Assembly: GCA_007994965.1 (NCBI GenBank)
Contig: VOPW01000001.1
Location: forward strand, 62,001-126,000
Origin: Piscinibacter aquaticus
GTDB lineage: Bacteria > Pseudomonadota > Gammaproteobacteria > Burkholderiales > Burkholderiaceae_C
Direction: 5' to 3'
Length of the DNA: 64,000 bases
In this document: in pieces, positions 1-9,832 of the stretch
Numbering within the stretch: the first letter of the stretch is position 1
Layout of the letters: every line of letters starts with the position of its first letter
Notes under the pieces: generated by a model
Seen by the model: only the letters and a program-made list of their open reading frames with translations
What the model was told of the DNA's origin: nothing
Databases searched by the model: none
Translations under genes and position numbers: made by a program

Positions 1-169
1 GGCCGCCGAGCCGCGCGGCAAGGCCGGGGCTTCAAGCGAGTTCGGCTCTCCCGCGACGGGGGCGTGCCAGCCGCATGGGCTGCGGCGCGGGGGCCGGGCC
101 GCGGCGCCGCCGGCGGCGCGGCCAGTGCGGGACGCCGGTGGCGGCGTCGGCCCGCTGGGCGAGACCGGG

Positions 170-786
170 TTACTGGTTGAAGGGTCGCGCGGCGCTGGTG
201 CCTTGCCCAGCAGCGCTTCCTTCAGCTGCGAGTCGGCCGGGTTGTTGCCCAGCCAGATCTTCATCATGGCGGAGAAGAACTCCGGCTCCTTGATCGGCTC
301 GCCGGCCGCCTTGCCGTTGATCAGCACCGTGGTGCCGACGCCCGGTACCCAGTCGACCGAGAAGTTCTCGCCGGCCGTGAGCTTCTTGCGCAGCGAGAAG
401 ATCTCGCTCATGCGGATGGTGCCGGCGATCGACTTGGAGAACTCCTCGCGCGGCGCGTTGTCCTGCATGCCGCGGGTGAAGAGCTTGCCGAGTTCGTTGC
501 CGTCGATGTCGCGCAGCATCACGATGTGCATGCGTTTGGCGCCGGGCGCGGCCAGCACCGCTTCGGTGGTGGCGGCCTTGGTGCCGAGATAGAACCCTGC
601 GGTATAGACCTTGAACACCGCCTTGTAGCGGATGCCTGCGCCATTGAGCTGCAGTCGGCTGTTGGCCACCTGCACGCTGGGTTCGTACTTGACGCCGCCA
701 ACTTCGGTGGCCGATTGCGCCAGCGCGAGCGGGCTGCTGCACAAGGCCGCCAGCGCGGCCGAGACGATGAGGGTGCGACGGATCAC
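170..786 (-). CDS. Chalcone isomerase-like secreted protein
   Basis: Reading from a GTG at 786 gives a signal peptide (about residues 1-24, ending LALAQ) followed by a chalcone isomerase-like domain. Recognisable family phrases are LQLNGAGIRYKAVFKVYTAG, MLRDIDGNELGKLFTRGM and EFFSAMMKIWLGNNPADSQL. Bacterial members are periplasmic and have no established reaction; plant-type isomerase activity should not be assumed. The frame as written runs open to the left edge of the window. If one G is restored near 203-207 (reading LLGKGTSAARPFNQ) the protein ends at a TAA at 170-172 with about 205 residues, close to the usual family length, so I place the end there. It is divergent from trpE across a 383-base gap. 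The family is fairly sure; the 3' end is not. Confidence 0.7.
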
Positions 787-1169
787 GGCGCTCTCCTGTG
801 AAGTTTGCCGGCCGGGTAGGCCGCGAAGCCGCCGAGTGTGTCAAAGGCCCACGCGCGCTGTCCATGGCGAAATCCACGACTCGGGAGGCCTCCCCAGGTG
901 CTTCGTGCCCACTGCTACACTCGGCGCCCATGTTTTCGACGCGCAAGCAAACCAAGGGGTCGCACGACCGGGGAGCGGCCCTGGCGCCGCTCCTTCCGCC
1001 TCGCCGGGCGCTGACCCGGCGCGTTTGCCTGCCGCGGGGCGCCGCGACCGACCATGAAGCGTTGCGCCCATCGGCTCCACCGGCCGCCTCCATCGGCGTG
1101 CCGCCATTCCGGATCGAATCGTCATGCAGGCGCGCCCAGCGCCTGCCGGGCCGTGGAGGGCCCTGACCC
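787..1169. promoter_or_regulatory. Intergenic/leader region before trpE
   Basis: This 383-base gap holds no credible gene and no tryptophan-rich leader peptide. A likely -10 hexamer on the plus strand is TACACT at 916-921 in the context TGCTACACTCGG; the same core recurs before tRNA-Tyr at 7052. No clear -35 is visible. A perfect 8-bp hairpin (GGAGCGGC 972-979, GCCGCTCC 986-993) lies about 45 bases downstream of the predicted start and could take part in attenuation, but no run of U follows it. The trpE ribosome-binding site is GGAGGG at 1155-1160. Confidence 0.4.
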
Positions 1170-2654
1170 GTGATCACCGAACTCGAATTCAAGAGCCTCG
1201 CCTCGCAGGGCTACAACCGCATCCCGCTGCTCACCGAGGCCTTCGCCGATCTCGAGACGCCGCTGTCGCTGTACCTCAAGCTCGCCTACGGCAACGGCGG
1301 CGGCAAGCACAGCTTCCTGCTCGAGTCCGTCGTCGGTGGCGAGCGCTTCGGCCGCTATTCCTTCATCGGCCTGCCGGCGCGCACGCTGCTGCGCGCCACC
1401 GGCTTCAAGACCGAAGTGGTCACGGACGGCGTGGTGGTCGAGACGCACGACGGCAATCCGCTGGATTTCGTCGCCGAGTACCAGAAGCGCTTCAAGGTGG
1501 CGCTGCGCCCGGGGCTGCCGCGCTTCTGCGGCGGCCTGGCCGGCTACTTCGGTTACGACGCAGTGCGCTACATCGAGCCCAAGCTGGCGAAGACGTGGAA
1601 GGACGGCGGCATCGACACGCCCGACATCCTGCTGCTGCAGTGCGAGGAGCTGGCGGTCATCGACAACCTCTCCGGGCGCCTGTACCTGATCGTCTATGCC
1701 AACCCGGCCGAGCCGGAGGCCTACTTCAAGGCCAAGCGACGCCTGGCCGAACTGGGTGACAAGCTGCGCTACAGCGTCACCGCGCCGCAGGTCAAGCGCG
1801 TGGCGGCGCACGGCGTGGAACGTGAGTTCGCCAAGGCCGATTACCTCGCCGCGGTGGAGAAGGGCAAGGAGTACATCGCCGCCGGCGACATGATGCAGGT
1901 GCAGATCGGCCAGCGGCTGCGCAAGCGCTACACCGAGAGCCCGCTGTCGCTGTACCGGGCGCTGCGCTCGCTGAACCCGTCGCCCTACATGTTCTTCTAC
2001 GACATGGGCGACTTCCAGATCGTCAGCGCCAGCCCCGAGATCCTGGTGCGCCACGAGCATGTGCCCGAAGGCGAGAAGGTGACGATCCGCCCGCTGGCCG
2101 GCACGCGCCCGCGCGGCGCCTCGCCGGAACAGGACAAGGCGCTGGAGGCCGAACTGCTCGCCGACCCGAAGGAGCGCGCCGAGCACGTGATGCTGATCGA
2201 CCTGGCGCGCAACGACATCGGCCGCATCGCCAAGACCGGCAGCGTGAAGGTGACGGAGGCCTTCGTCGTCGAGCGCTATTCGCACGTGATGCACATCGTC
2301 AGCAACGTCGAGGGGCTGCTGGAAGACGGCATGACCAACATCGACGTGCTCAAGGCCACCTTCCCGGCCGGCACGCTGACCGGCGCGCCGAAGATCCGCG
2401 CGATGGAGATCATCGACGAGCTCGAGCCGAGCAAGCGCGGCATCTATGGCGGCGCCTGCGGCTACCTGAGCTTCGCCGGCGACATGGACGTGGCGATCGC
2501 CATCCGCACGGGCATCGTCAAGGACGGCACGCTGTACGTGCAGGCCGCGGCGGGCGTGGTGGCCGATTCGGTGCCCGAGATGGAGTGGCGCGAGACCGAG
2601 CACAAGGCGCGGGCGCTGATCCGCGCGGCCGAACTGGTCGAGGAGGGTTTCTGA
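1170..2654 (+). CDS. trpE: Anthranilate synthase component I
   Basis: It converts chorismate plus ammonia to anthranilate, the first committed step of tryptophan synthesis, in complex with TrpG. The 494-residue length is typical. The N-terminal domain carries the LLES element (about residue 50) that forms part of the tryptophan feedback site in the family. The C-terminal chorismate-binding domain (about 225-485) shows GTRPRGASPEQD, LIDLARNDIGR and GTLTGAPKIRAMEIIDELEP. The start is GTG at 1170, supported by GGAGGG nine bases upstream. The stop is one base before the ATG of the next gene, so it leads the trp cluster. This gene is uninterrupted. Confidence 0.97.
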   Translation: MITELEFKSLASQGYNRIPLLTEAFADLETPLSLYLKLAYGNGGGKHSFLLESVVGGERFGRYSFIGLPARTLLRATGFKTEVVTDGVVVETHDGNPLDFVAEYQKRFKVALRPGLPRFCGGLAGYFGYDAVRYIEPKLAKTWKDGGIDTPDILLLQCEELAVIDNLSGRLYLIVYANPAEPEAYFKAKRRLAELGDKLRYSVTAPQVKRVAAHGVEREFAKADYLAAVEKGKEYIAAGDMMQVQIGQRLRKRYTESPLSLYRALRSLNPSPYMFFYDMGDFQIVSASPEILVRHEHVPEGEKVTIRPLAGTRPRGASPEQDKALEAELLADPKERAEHVMLIDLARNDIGRIAKTGSVKVTEAFVVERYSHVMHIVSNVEGLLEDGMTNIDVLKATFPAGTLTGAPKIRAMEIIDELEPSKRGIYGGACGYLSFAGDMDVAIAIRTGIVKDGTLYVQAAAGVVADSVPEMEWRETEHKARALIRAAELVEEGF

Positions 2655-2655
2655 G

Positions 2656-3033
2656 ATGGCTGGTCTCCTGAAGCTCGGTGCCGCGATGCCCGGCACGCCC
2701 GACATCGATCACCCGAAGCCCGAACGCCTGCTGCGCGGCAACCCGAAGCGCGAGACCTGGAACGTGGCCGAGCGGCCAGTGGCCGGCACGCTCTACACCG
2801 GCGTGTGGCGCTGCGAGCCGGGCCACTGGCGCATCGCCTTCGGCCCCGGCGAGCACGAGCTCTTCACCGTGCTGCAGGGCCGCTGCCGCGTGCATGCGGC
2901 CGATGGCTCCTTCCAGGAGGCCGGCCCCGGCGAGGCGCTCTTCATCGCCCCGGGCTTCACCGGCTCCTTCGAGGTGCTGGAGACGCTGACCAAGACCTAT
3001 GCCATCGTCGACGGCGATGCGCCCGCCGCCTGA
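2656..3033 (+). CDS. Small cupin-domain protein
   Basis: This 125-residue protein resembles the single-domain cupin family called DUF861/Cupin_3. The central barrel includes [32 protein letters not shown], the [17 protein letters not shown] turn and a C-terminal strand with TKTYAIV. The family has no single defined reaction; relatives include ureidoglycolate hydrolase and other sugar- or metal-binding cupins. It starts one base after trpE stops and ends nine bases before trpG starts, so it is almost certainly co-transcribed with both. Such a cupin is not a standard trp-pathway enzyme, and I cannot assign it a role there. Confidence 0.8.
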   Translation: MAGLLKLGAAMPGTPDIDHPKPERLLRGNPKRETWNVAERPVAGTLYTGVWRCEPGHWRIAFGPGEHELFTVLQGRCRVHAADGSFQEAGPGEALFIAPGFTGSFEVLETLTKTYAIVDGDAPAA

Positions 3034-3042
3034 GGAGCGCCC

Positions 3043-3629
3043 ATGCTGCTGATGATCGACAACTACGATTCGTTCACCTTCAACCTGGTGCAGTACTTCG
3101 GCGAGCTGGGCGAGGAGGTGCGTGTCTTCCGCAACGACGAGATCGACGTGGCCGGCATCGCCGCGCTGAAGCCCGATCACCTCGTGCTCTCGCCGGGGCC
3201 GTGCTCGCCGGCGGAGGCGGGCATCTGCGTCGAGGCGATCCGCGCCTTCACCGGCAAGCTGCCGATCCTGGGCGTGTGCCTCGGCCAGGTTGGGCCATCG
3301 GCGCGGCGCTCGGCGGCCGCATCGTGCGCGCAAAGACGCAGATGCACGGCAAGACCGACGTGATCACCACCGACCAGCGCGGCGTCTACACCGGGCTGCC
3401 GAAGCAGTTCACGGTGATCCGCTATCACTCGCTGGTGATCGAGCAGGCGACCCGGCCCGAGTTGCTGGAGATCACGTCCACCTCGCAGGACGACGAGATC
3501 ATGGGCGTGCGCCACCGCGAGCTGGCCGGCACGAAGACGCCGCTGGAAGGCGTGCAGTTCCACCCCGAGTCCATCCTCACCGAGCATGGACACGCGATGC
3601 TGAAGAACTTCGTGGAGCTCAAGCCGTGA
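3043..3629 (+). CDS. trpG: Anthranilate synthase component II (glutamine amidotransferase)
   Basis: This class I glutamine amidotransferase supplies ammonia to TrpE. Visible motifs are [10 protein letters not shown] at the N-terminus, [12 protein letters not shown], the nucleophile cysteine in GVCLG, and the catalytic His/Glu in VQFHPES. The frame breaks at about 3286-3296, exactly at the oxyanion segment. Where the family reads CLGHQAIG the sequence reads CAGGTTGGGCC instead of an expected CACCAGGCC, two extra bases at a CCAGG site. Correcting this gives 194 residues, normal for TrpG. Its TGA overlaps the GTG of the threonine aldolase gene (GTGA), implying translational coupling. I take the break as a sequence error. 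Confidence 0.93.
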
Positions 3630-4651
3630 TCGTCGATCTGAGAAGCGACACCGTCACGAAGCCCACCGCCGCCATGCGCGAGGCGATCGCTCGCGCCGAG
3701 GTCGGCGACGACGTCTTCGGCGACGACCCGACCGTCAATGCGCTGCAGGAACGCATTGCGGCAATGCTGGGCAAGGAGTCGGCGCTGTTCGTGCCCACCG
3801 GCACGCAGAGCAACCTGTGTGCGCTGCTCGGCCACTGCGAGCGCGGCGACGAATACATCGCCGGGCAGATGGCCCACACCTACCGCTGGGAGGCGGGCGG
3901 CGGCGCGGTATTCGGCAGCATCCAGCCGCAGCCCATCGCCCACCAGGCCGATGGCACGCTGGCGCTGGCCGACATCGAGTCGGCGATCAAGCCCGACGAT
4001 CCGCACTTCGCGCGCACACGGCTGCTCGCGCTGGAGAACACGCTGGGCGGGCGGGTGATGCCGCTGACCTATCTGCGCGACGCCACCGCGCTGGCCCGTC
4101 GCCATGGGCTGGCCGCGCACCTGGATGGCGCGCGGCTGTTCAACGCGGCGGTGGCCATGGGTGGCGATGCGCGCGCCAATGCCCGGGCGATGGCCGAACT
4201 GTTCGACAGCGTCTCGGTGTGCTTCAGCAAGGGCCTGGGCGCGCCGGCCGGTTCGGCGCTCGTCGGCTCGAAGGCGCTGATCGCGCGGGCGAAGCGCGTG
4301 CGCAAGATGGCCGGCGGCACGATGCGCCAGGCCGGCGTGCTGGCCGCGGCGGCGCTCCATGCGCTGGACCATCACATCGAGCGGCTGGCCGACGACCATG
4401 CCCGCGCACGCCGCCTCGGCGAAGGCCTGCAAGGCCTGCAAGGCCTGCAAGGCGTGAACGTTCAGATGCCGCAGTCCAACATGGTCTTCATCGACCTGCC
4501 GCGTGAGCGCGCCGCCGCGGTGGTCGCCACGCTGCGCGAGCGCGGCGTGCTGGCCACCGGGCTCTATCAGCTGCGCCTGGTCACCCACCTCGACATCGAC
4601 GACGCCGGCGTCGACCACGCCATCGCCGTGCTGCGCGACGCGCTGCACTGA
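3626..4651 (+). CDS. ltaE: Low-specificity L-threonine aldolase (PLP-dependent)
   Basis: Predicted to cleave L-threonine/L-allo-threonine to glycine and acetaldehyde. The 341 residues begin with the family signature [12 protein letters not shown] and contain [11 protein letters not shown], the [12 protein letters not shown] segment that contacts the cofactor, and [14 protein letters not shown] with the PLP-binding lysine. The start is the GTG at 3626 overlapping the trpG stop; a longer open frame reaching back into trpG comes from the trpG break. Near residues 266-275 a 9-base unit repeated three times encodes GLQGLQGLQ. It lies between trpG and trpD, an unusual companion for tryptophan genes. 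Confidence 0.93.
   Translation: MIVDLRSDTVTKPTAAMREAIARAEVGDDVFGDDPTVNALQERIAAMLGKESALFVPTGTQSNLCALLGHCERGDEYIAGQMAHTYRWEAGGGAVFGSIQPQPIAHQADGTLALADIESAIKPDDPHFARTRLLALENTLGGRVMPLTYLRDATALARRHGLAAHLDGARLFNAAVAMGGDARANARAMAELFDSVSVCFSKGLGAPAGSALVGSKALIARAKRVRKMAGGTMRQAGVLAAAALHALDHHIERLADDHARARRLGEGLQGLQGLQGVNVQMPQSNMVFIDLPRERAAAVVATLRERGVLATGLYQLRLVTHLDIDDAGVDHAIAVLRDALH
4424..4450 (+). repeat. Three perfect tandem copies of a 9-base unit
   Basis: GGCCTGCAA occurs at 4424-4432, 4433-4441 and 4442-4450, in frame inside the threonine aldolase gene, and encodes Gly-Leu-Gln three times. Because the unit is a multiple of three, copy number could change without breaking the protein. Confidence 0.9.
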
Positions 4652-4672
4652 ACCTGCGCCCCAGGAGTTGCC

Positions 4673-5706
4673 ATGCCCATCACCGACAACGAAGCCCTGA
4701 CCCGCACCATCGAGCACCGGGAAATCTTCCACGACGAAATGCTCGCGCTGATGCGCCGCATCATGGGCGGCGAGATGTCGCCCGTGATGATGGCCGCGCT
4801 GCTGATCGGCCTGCGCGTCAAGAAGGAGACCATCGGCGAGATCACCGCTGCGGCGCAGGTGATGCGCGAGTTTTCCACCAAGGTCGAAGTGGCCGACAAG
4901 ACGCACCTCGTCGATATCGTCGGCACCGGCGGCGACGGCTCGCACACCTTCAACATCTCCACCTGCTCGATGTTCGTCGCCGCGGCCTGCGGGGCGCGTG
5001 TCAGCAAGCACGGCAACCGCAGCGTGTCGAGCAAGTCGGGCAGCGCCGATGTGCTGGAGTCGCTCGGCGTGAGCCTGGCGCTGAAGCCGGCCGACATCGC
5101 CAAGTGCATCGCCGACACCGGGATCGGTTTCATGTTTGCGCCCAACCACCACCCGGCGATGAAGAACGTGGCGCCGGTGCGCAAGGAGCTCGGCGTGCGC
5201 ACGATCTTCAACATCCTCGGCCCGCTGACCAATCCGGCCGGCGCGCCGAACATCCTGATGGGCGTGTTCCACCCGGACTGGTCGGCATCCAGGTGCGCGC
5301 GCTGCAGCGCCTCGGCGCCGAGCATGCGGTGGTGGTGTACGGCCGCGACGGCATGGACGAGGTGTCGCTCGGTGCGGCGACGATGGTGGGCGAGTACAAG
5401 GACGGCGACATCCGCGAGTACGAGATCCACCCGGAAGACTTCGGCCTGACCATGGCCAGCAACCGCGCACTGAAGGTCGAGACGCCGGAGCAGAGCAAGG
5501 CGATGCTGCTCTCGGTGCTCGACAACGAACCCGGCCCGGCACGCGACATCGTGATCCTCAATGCCGGCGTGGCCCTCTATGCGGCCGATGTGGCAGCGAG
5601 CATGGCCGACGGCGTGGCGATGGCGCGCGAGGCACTGGCGTCGGGCAAGGCGCTGGCAAAGATGCACCAGTTCGTCGCCCGCACGAAGGAACTGGCGGCG
5701 GCATGA
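4673..5706 (+). CDS. trpD: Anthranilate phosphoribosyltransferase
   Basis: Transfers phosphoribose from PRPP to anthranilate. Family motifs include [17 protein letters not shown] (glycine-rich PRPP loop), [20 protein letters not shown], and [22 protein letters not shown] followed by [12 protein letters not shown]. The frame breaks at about 5278, where FHPD-LVGIQ needs GACCTGG but the text reads GACTGG, a lost C at CCTGG; downstream [17 protein letters not shown] continues normally. Corrected length is 344 residues. Start ATG 4673 follows AGGAG at 4662-4666. Its stop overlaps the trpC start (ATGA). Confidence 0.95.
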
Positions 5707-6493
5707 GCAGCGACATCCTGAACAAGATCGTTGCGGTCAAGCGCGACGAGATCGCCGCCGCGAAGCGCCTGCGCGACGAGGCCTCGCTGCGCCGCGAGGC
5801 CGAGGCGCTCGGTGGGCAGCGCGACTTCGTCGGCGCGCTGCGCGCGAAGATCGCCGCCGGCCGCGCCGCGGTGATCGCCGAGGTGAAGAAGGCGAGCCCG
5901 AGCAAGGGCGTGCTGCGCGAGCATTTCGTGCCGGCCGAAATCGCCGCCAGCTACGAGCGCGGCGGCGCCGCCTGCCTGAGCGTGCTGACCGACGTGCAGT
6001 TCTTCCAAGGCTCGGCGGACTACCTGAAGCAGGCCCGCGCCGCCTGCGCGCTGCCGGTGCTGCGCAAGGACTTCATGGTCGATGCCTACCGGTGTTCGAG
6101 GCGCGCGCGATGGGCGCCGATTGCATCCTGCTGATCGCCGCCTGTCTCGACGATGCGCAGATGGCCGATCTGGAAGCCCAGGCGCTGGCGCTGGGCATGG
6201 CGGTGCTGGTCGAAGTGCACGATGGCGCCGAACTGGATCGCGCGCTGCGGCTGAAGACACCGCTGGTCGGCATCAACAACCGCAACCTGCGGACCTTCGA
6301 GGTCACGCTGGACACCACGCTCGGGCTGCTGCCGCGGGTGCCGAAGGACCGCCTGCTGGTCACCGAGAGCGGCATCCTGGCGCCCGGCGACGTGAAGCGC
6401 ATGCGCGACGCGGACATTCACGCCTTCCTGGTCGGCGAGGCGTTCATGCGCGCCGAAGACCCGGGCGCGGCGCTGAGCCAGCTGTTCGGATGA
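5703..6493 (+). CDS. trpC: Indole-3-glycerol-phosphate synthase
   Basis: Closes the ring of carboxyphenylamino-deoxyribulose phosphate to indole glycerol phosphate. The TIM-barrel motifs are all present: [16 protein letters not shown] (with the catalytic lysine), [45 protein letters not shown] and LVTESGI. The frame breaks at about 6090, where TACCAGGTG (Tyr-Gln-Val) is read as TACCGGTG, another CCAGG site. Corrected length is 263 residues. No trpF, trpB or trpA follows, so the late steps are encoded elsewhere. Overlaps trpD by 4 bases and the next gene by 4 bases. Confidence 0.95.
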
Positions 6494-7020
6494 TTCCGCC
6501 GCTGCCGGAGGGCACGACGACGCACGCCCAGCCCTGCCCGGGCGCGCGCACCGGCTTCGTCTTCATCTGCCCGGGGCGGCACGAGGCCAACCGCGGCTAC
6601 CCCTGCGCCGCGGGGACCGGCGCCAACCTGAACCGGGTGCTGGAGGTGCTGCATCGGCGCCGACCCGAACTCTTCCCGTCGCCTAGCCGTTGGTCGTATG
6701 TAATTACTAACTCTTGGGATCGGGTCGAGTATCCGGCCCTCACCGAGCGTTCAGTGCCGACCGAGACCGAGGTGCTGGCGCCGGACAACCTCGAGCGTCT
6801 CGCCCGTGAGATCGACGGCCTGGAGCGAGTGGTGGCCTGTGGCGCACAGGCGCAAGCGGCCGTGCGGGCACTGAAGTCCAGCGGCCGGCTGCGCGCCGAG
6901 GTGGCCTTCGGTCGGCATCTCAGCCAGCGCTCGGTCAACATGATCCCGGGCGGCATGGACACCCCCAGTCGGATCGAGCGCTGGTGCGACGACCTGCTGG
7001 CCCAATGGCCCGGGCCCTGA
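6490..7020 (+). CDS. Uracil-DNA-glycosylase-superfamily-like protein
   Basis: A 176-residue protein starting at the ATG that overlaps the trpC stop. [20 protein letters not shown] followed by [12 protein letters not shown] matches the outline of the superfamily motif (G-x-x-PG-x-x-E, then G-x-P-x-x-G-x-x-G). [15 protein letters not shown] and a late HLSQRSVN segment resemble the later conserved elements. It is clearly not classical Ung: the usual GQDPYH water-activating motif is absent. The stretch 6686-6730 (encoding [13 protein letters not shown]) is AT-rich with codons rare here (GTA, ATT, ACT, TCT). I infer a divergent glycosylase-fold protein; activity is unproven. Confidence 0.55.
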   Translation: MIPPLPEGTTTHAQPCPGARTGFVFICPGRHEANRGYPCAAGTGANLNRVLEVLHRRRPELFPSPSRWSYVITNSWDRVEYPALTERSVPTETEVLAPDNLERLAREIDGLERVVACGAQAQAAVRALKSSGRLRAEVAFGRHLSQRSVNMIPGGMDTPSRIERWCDDLLAQWPGP

Positions 7021-7026
7021 CGCGGC

Positions 7027-7057
7027 TTGCCGGGCCGGCCGGCGATCGTGCTACACT
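7027..7057 (+). promoter_or_regulatory. Probable sigma-70 promoter of the tRNA-tufA cluster
   Basis: TTGCCG at 7027-7032 and TACACT at 7052-7057 are 19 bases apart, with the -10 ending 14 bases before tRNA-Tyr. The spacing is slightly long but the position is right for stable-RNA transcription. Confidence 0.5.
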
Positions 7058-7071
7058 CGCGGGCTCTGCGT

Positions 7072-7157
7072 GGAGGGGTGCCCGAGTGGCTAAAGGGGGC
7101 AGACTGTAAATCTGTTGGCTTACGCCTACGCTGGTTCGAATCCAGCCTCCTCCACCA
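7072..7157 (+). tRNA. tRNA-Tyr (GTA)
   Basis: An 86-base cloverleaf with a long variable arm, encoded CCA, acceptor pairing GGAGGGG with CTCCTCC, anticodon GTA in the loop CTGTAAA, and the T-arm GGTTCGAATCC. First gene of a tRNA-tRNA-tRNA-tufA-tRNA cluster typical of beta- and gammaproteobacteria. Confidence 0.95.
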
Positions 7158-7187
7158 AAGATTCCAGATCAGTGTGTTGTCTCCCGA

Positions 7188-7261
7188 GCGGGAGTAGTTC
7201 AATGGTAGAACCCCAGCCTTCCAAGCTGATGACGCGGGTTCGATTCCCGTCTCCCGCTCCA
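7188..7261 (+). tRNA. tRNA-Gly (TCC)
   Basis: A 74-base cloverleaf with acceptor GCGGGAG pairing CTCCCGC, anticodon TCC in loop CTTCCAA, T-arm GGTTCGATTCC and encoded CCA. Lies 30 bases after tRNA-Tyr. Confidence 0.95.
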
Positions 7262-7321
7262 CGTCGCCAGAGGCTTGGTGTCCCGAAGGGATTCAAGCCT
7301 GTGTCGACGGTCAGTTGATCG

Positions 7322-7395
7322 GCCCATGTGGCTCAGTGGTAGAGCACTCCCTTGGTAAGGAGAGGTCGCGCGTTCGATCCGCGCCATGGGCACCA
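7322..7395 (+). tRNA. tRNA-Thr (GGT), one base missing in the anticodon stem
   Basis: The acceptor GCCCATG pairs with CATGGGC, the T-arm GCGCGTTCGATCCGCGC is intact, CCA is encoded and the loop TTGGTAA carries GGT. The anticodon stem reads CTCCC against GGAG, so it cannot form five pairs. Restoring one G (GGGAG) makes it perfect and gives 75 bases. I read this as one of the window's many indel errors, not a defective tRNA. Confidence 0.9.
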
Positions 7396-7432
7396 AGTCT
7401 TATCTCCATTCTCGTTGTCGAGGAGCGAAACG

Positions 7433-8622
<1,190 letters not shown>

Positions 8623-8634
8623 CGAGTAGGCCGC

Positions 8635-8710
8635 AGGGGCATAGCTCAATTGGCAGAGCGCCGGTCTCCAAAACCGGAGGTTGGGGGTTCGAGACCCTCT
8701 GCCCCTGCCA
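8635..8710 (+). tRNA. tRNA-Trp (CCA)
   Basis: A 76-base cloverleaf: acceptor AGGGGCA with TGCCCCT, anticodon CCA in loop CTCCAAA, T-arm GGGTTCGAGACC, and encoded CCA. It lies 12 bases after tufA and before secE, the standard position. Confidence 0.95.
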
Positions 8711-8842
8711 GACGAAGGCCCTGACGGGCCGAACCGGCTGGCCGCAGCAGCCCGCGAGGTGACCAAAAGTCCCTGCGGGCTTTGCTGCTGAAAGGCGGGC
8801 CCTCTTTCACGAGAGCGGGTCGGCCGCAAAGCGAAGCGAACA

Positions 8843-9226
8843 ATGGCGAATCCTGAAGTCGAAACTGTCTCCACCGGCGCAGACAAGGCCAAGCTGGCCG
8901 TGGCCGGCGTGCTGGTCATCGGCGCGGTGGCGGCGTTCTATGCGCTGGGCAAGCAGGACCTGTGGCTGCGTGTGCTCGCGCTGCTGGCGTTGATGGCCGC
9001 CGCGATCGGCGTGTTCTTCACCGCCGAGGCCGGCAAGCAGCTGATCGCCTACGGCCAGGATTCGATCAAGGAAACCCGCAAGGTCGTGTGGCCCACCCGC
9101 AAGGAAGCCATGCAGATGACCGGCTACGTGTTCGCCTTCGTCTTCGTGATGGCGCTGTTCCTGTGGCTGACCGACAAGACGCTCGAATGGGTGCTGTACG
9201 ACCTGATCCTGGGCTGGAAGCGTTGA
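8843..9226 (+). CDS. secE: Preprotein translocase subunit SecE
   Basis: Inner-membrane subunit that clamps SecY. The 127 residues hold three hydrophobic segments (about residues 12-30, 33-55 and 89-118) and the conserved cytoplasmic stretch [17 protein letters not shown] before the last helix. That is the three-helix form of enterobacteria and many betaproteobacteria. It is followed ten bases later by nusG, the universal pairing. The 132-base spacer from tRNA-Trp contains a long imperfect hairpin (GCAGCA near 8746 with TGCTGC near 8788). Confidence 0.95.
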   Translation: MANPEVETVSTGADKAKLAVAGVLVIGAVAAFYALGKQDLWLRVLALLALMAAAIGVFFTAEAGKQLIAYGQDSIKETRKVVWPTRKEAMQMTGYVFAFVFVMALFLWLTDKTLEWVLYDLILGWKR

Positions 9227-9236
9227 GGAACGAGCG

Positions 9237-9818
9237 ATGACCGATCAAGCATCCCAGACCGTGACTGCCGAGAACGTGGCGCCCGCCAGCAACAAGCGCT
9301 GGTACGTGGTGCATGCCTACTCCGGCATGGAGAAGGCGGTGGAGCGCAACCTGCGCGAGCGCATCGACCGCTCCGGCCTGCAGGACAAGTTCGGCCGCAT
9401 CCTCGTGCCGATGGAAGAGGTCGTCGAGCTCAAGAACGGCAAGAAGTCCGTCACCGAGCGCCGTTTCTTCCCCGGCTACGTGCTGGTCGAGATGGAGATG
9501 GCCGACGAGACGGCACCGGTCAAGCACACCAGCAAGGTCACCGGCTTCGTCGGCGGTGCGAAGAACCGCCCGGCGCCGATCTCCGAGGCCGAGGTGATGA
9601 AGATCGTCCATCAGATGCAGGAAGGCGTGGAGAAGCCGCGCCCGAAGGTGGAGTGGTCGGTCGGCGAACTGGTGCGCGTCAAGGAAGGCCCGTTCACCGA
9701 TTTCAACGGCGCGATCGAGGACGTCAACTACGACAAGTCCAAGGTGCGCGTCTCCGTCACGATCTTCGGCCGCGCCACGCCGGTCGAGCTCGACTTCTCG
9801 CAGGTCGAAAAGGTTTGA
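9237..9818 (+). CDS. nusG: Transcription termination/antitermination factor NusG
   Basis: Binds RNA polymerase and links it to Rho or ribosomal S10. The N-terminal NGN domain begins [20 protein letters not shown] and includes [14 protein letters not shown]. The C-terminal KOW domain contains [16 protein letters not shown] and ends [17 protein letters not shown]. At 193 residues it is slightly longer than the E. coli protein because of an N-terminal extension. The stop codon lies inside an 11-bp perfect palindrome. Confidence 0.97.
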   Translation: MTDQASQTVTAENVAPASNKRWYVVHAYSGMEKAVERNLRERIDRSGLQDKFGRILVPMEEVVELKNGKKSVTERRFFPGYVLVEMEMADETAPVKHTSKVTGFVGGAKNRPAPISEAEVMKIVHQMQEGVEKPRPKVEWSVGELVRVKEGPFTDFNGAIEDVNYDKSKVRVSVTIFGRATPVELDFSQVEKV

Positions 9819-9832
9819 CGTGTCAAACCTTT
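9809..9832. other. 11-bp perfect inverted repeat spanning the nusG stop codon
   Basis: AAAGGTTTGAC (9809-9819) and GTCAAACCTTT (9822-9832) are exact reverse complements separated by two bases. The TGA of nusG (9816-9818) is inside the left arm. The rest of the nusG-rplK gap (to 10005) has GC-rich stretches, and the AGGAG ribosome-binding site of rplK at 9995-9999. It could be a processing site or a protein-binding palindrome; the two-base loop is too tight for a simple hairpin tip. Confidence 0.5.

Noticed and set aside
787..1169. A trp leader peptide with tandem Trp codons
   Set aside because: No short open frame with clustered TGG and a ribosome-binding site precedes trpE, although a hairpin is present.
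3290..4651. An apparent trpG-ltaE fusion frame
   Set aside because: It is produced by the trpG break at about 3290; the threonine aldolase family begins at [12 protein letters not shown] from GTG 3626.
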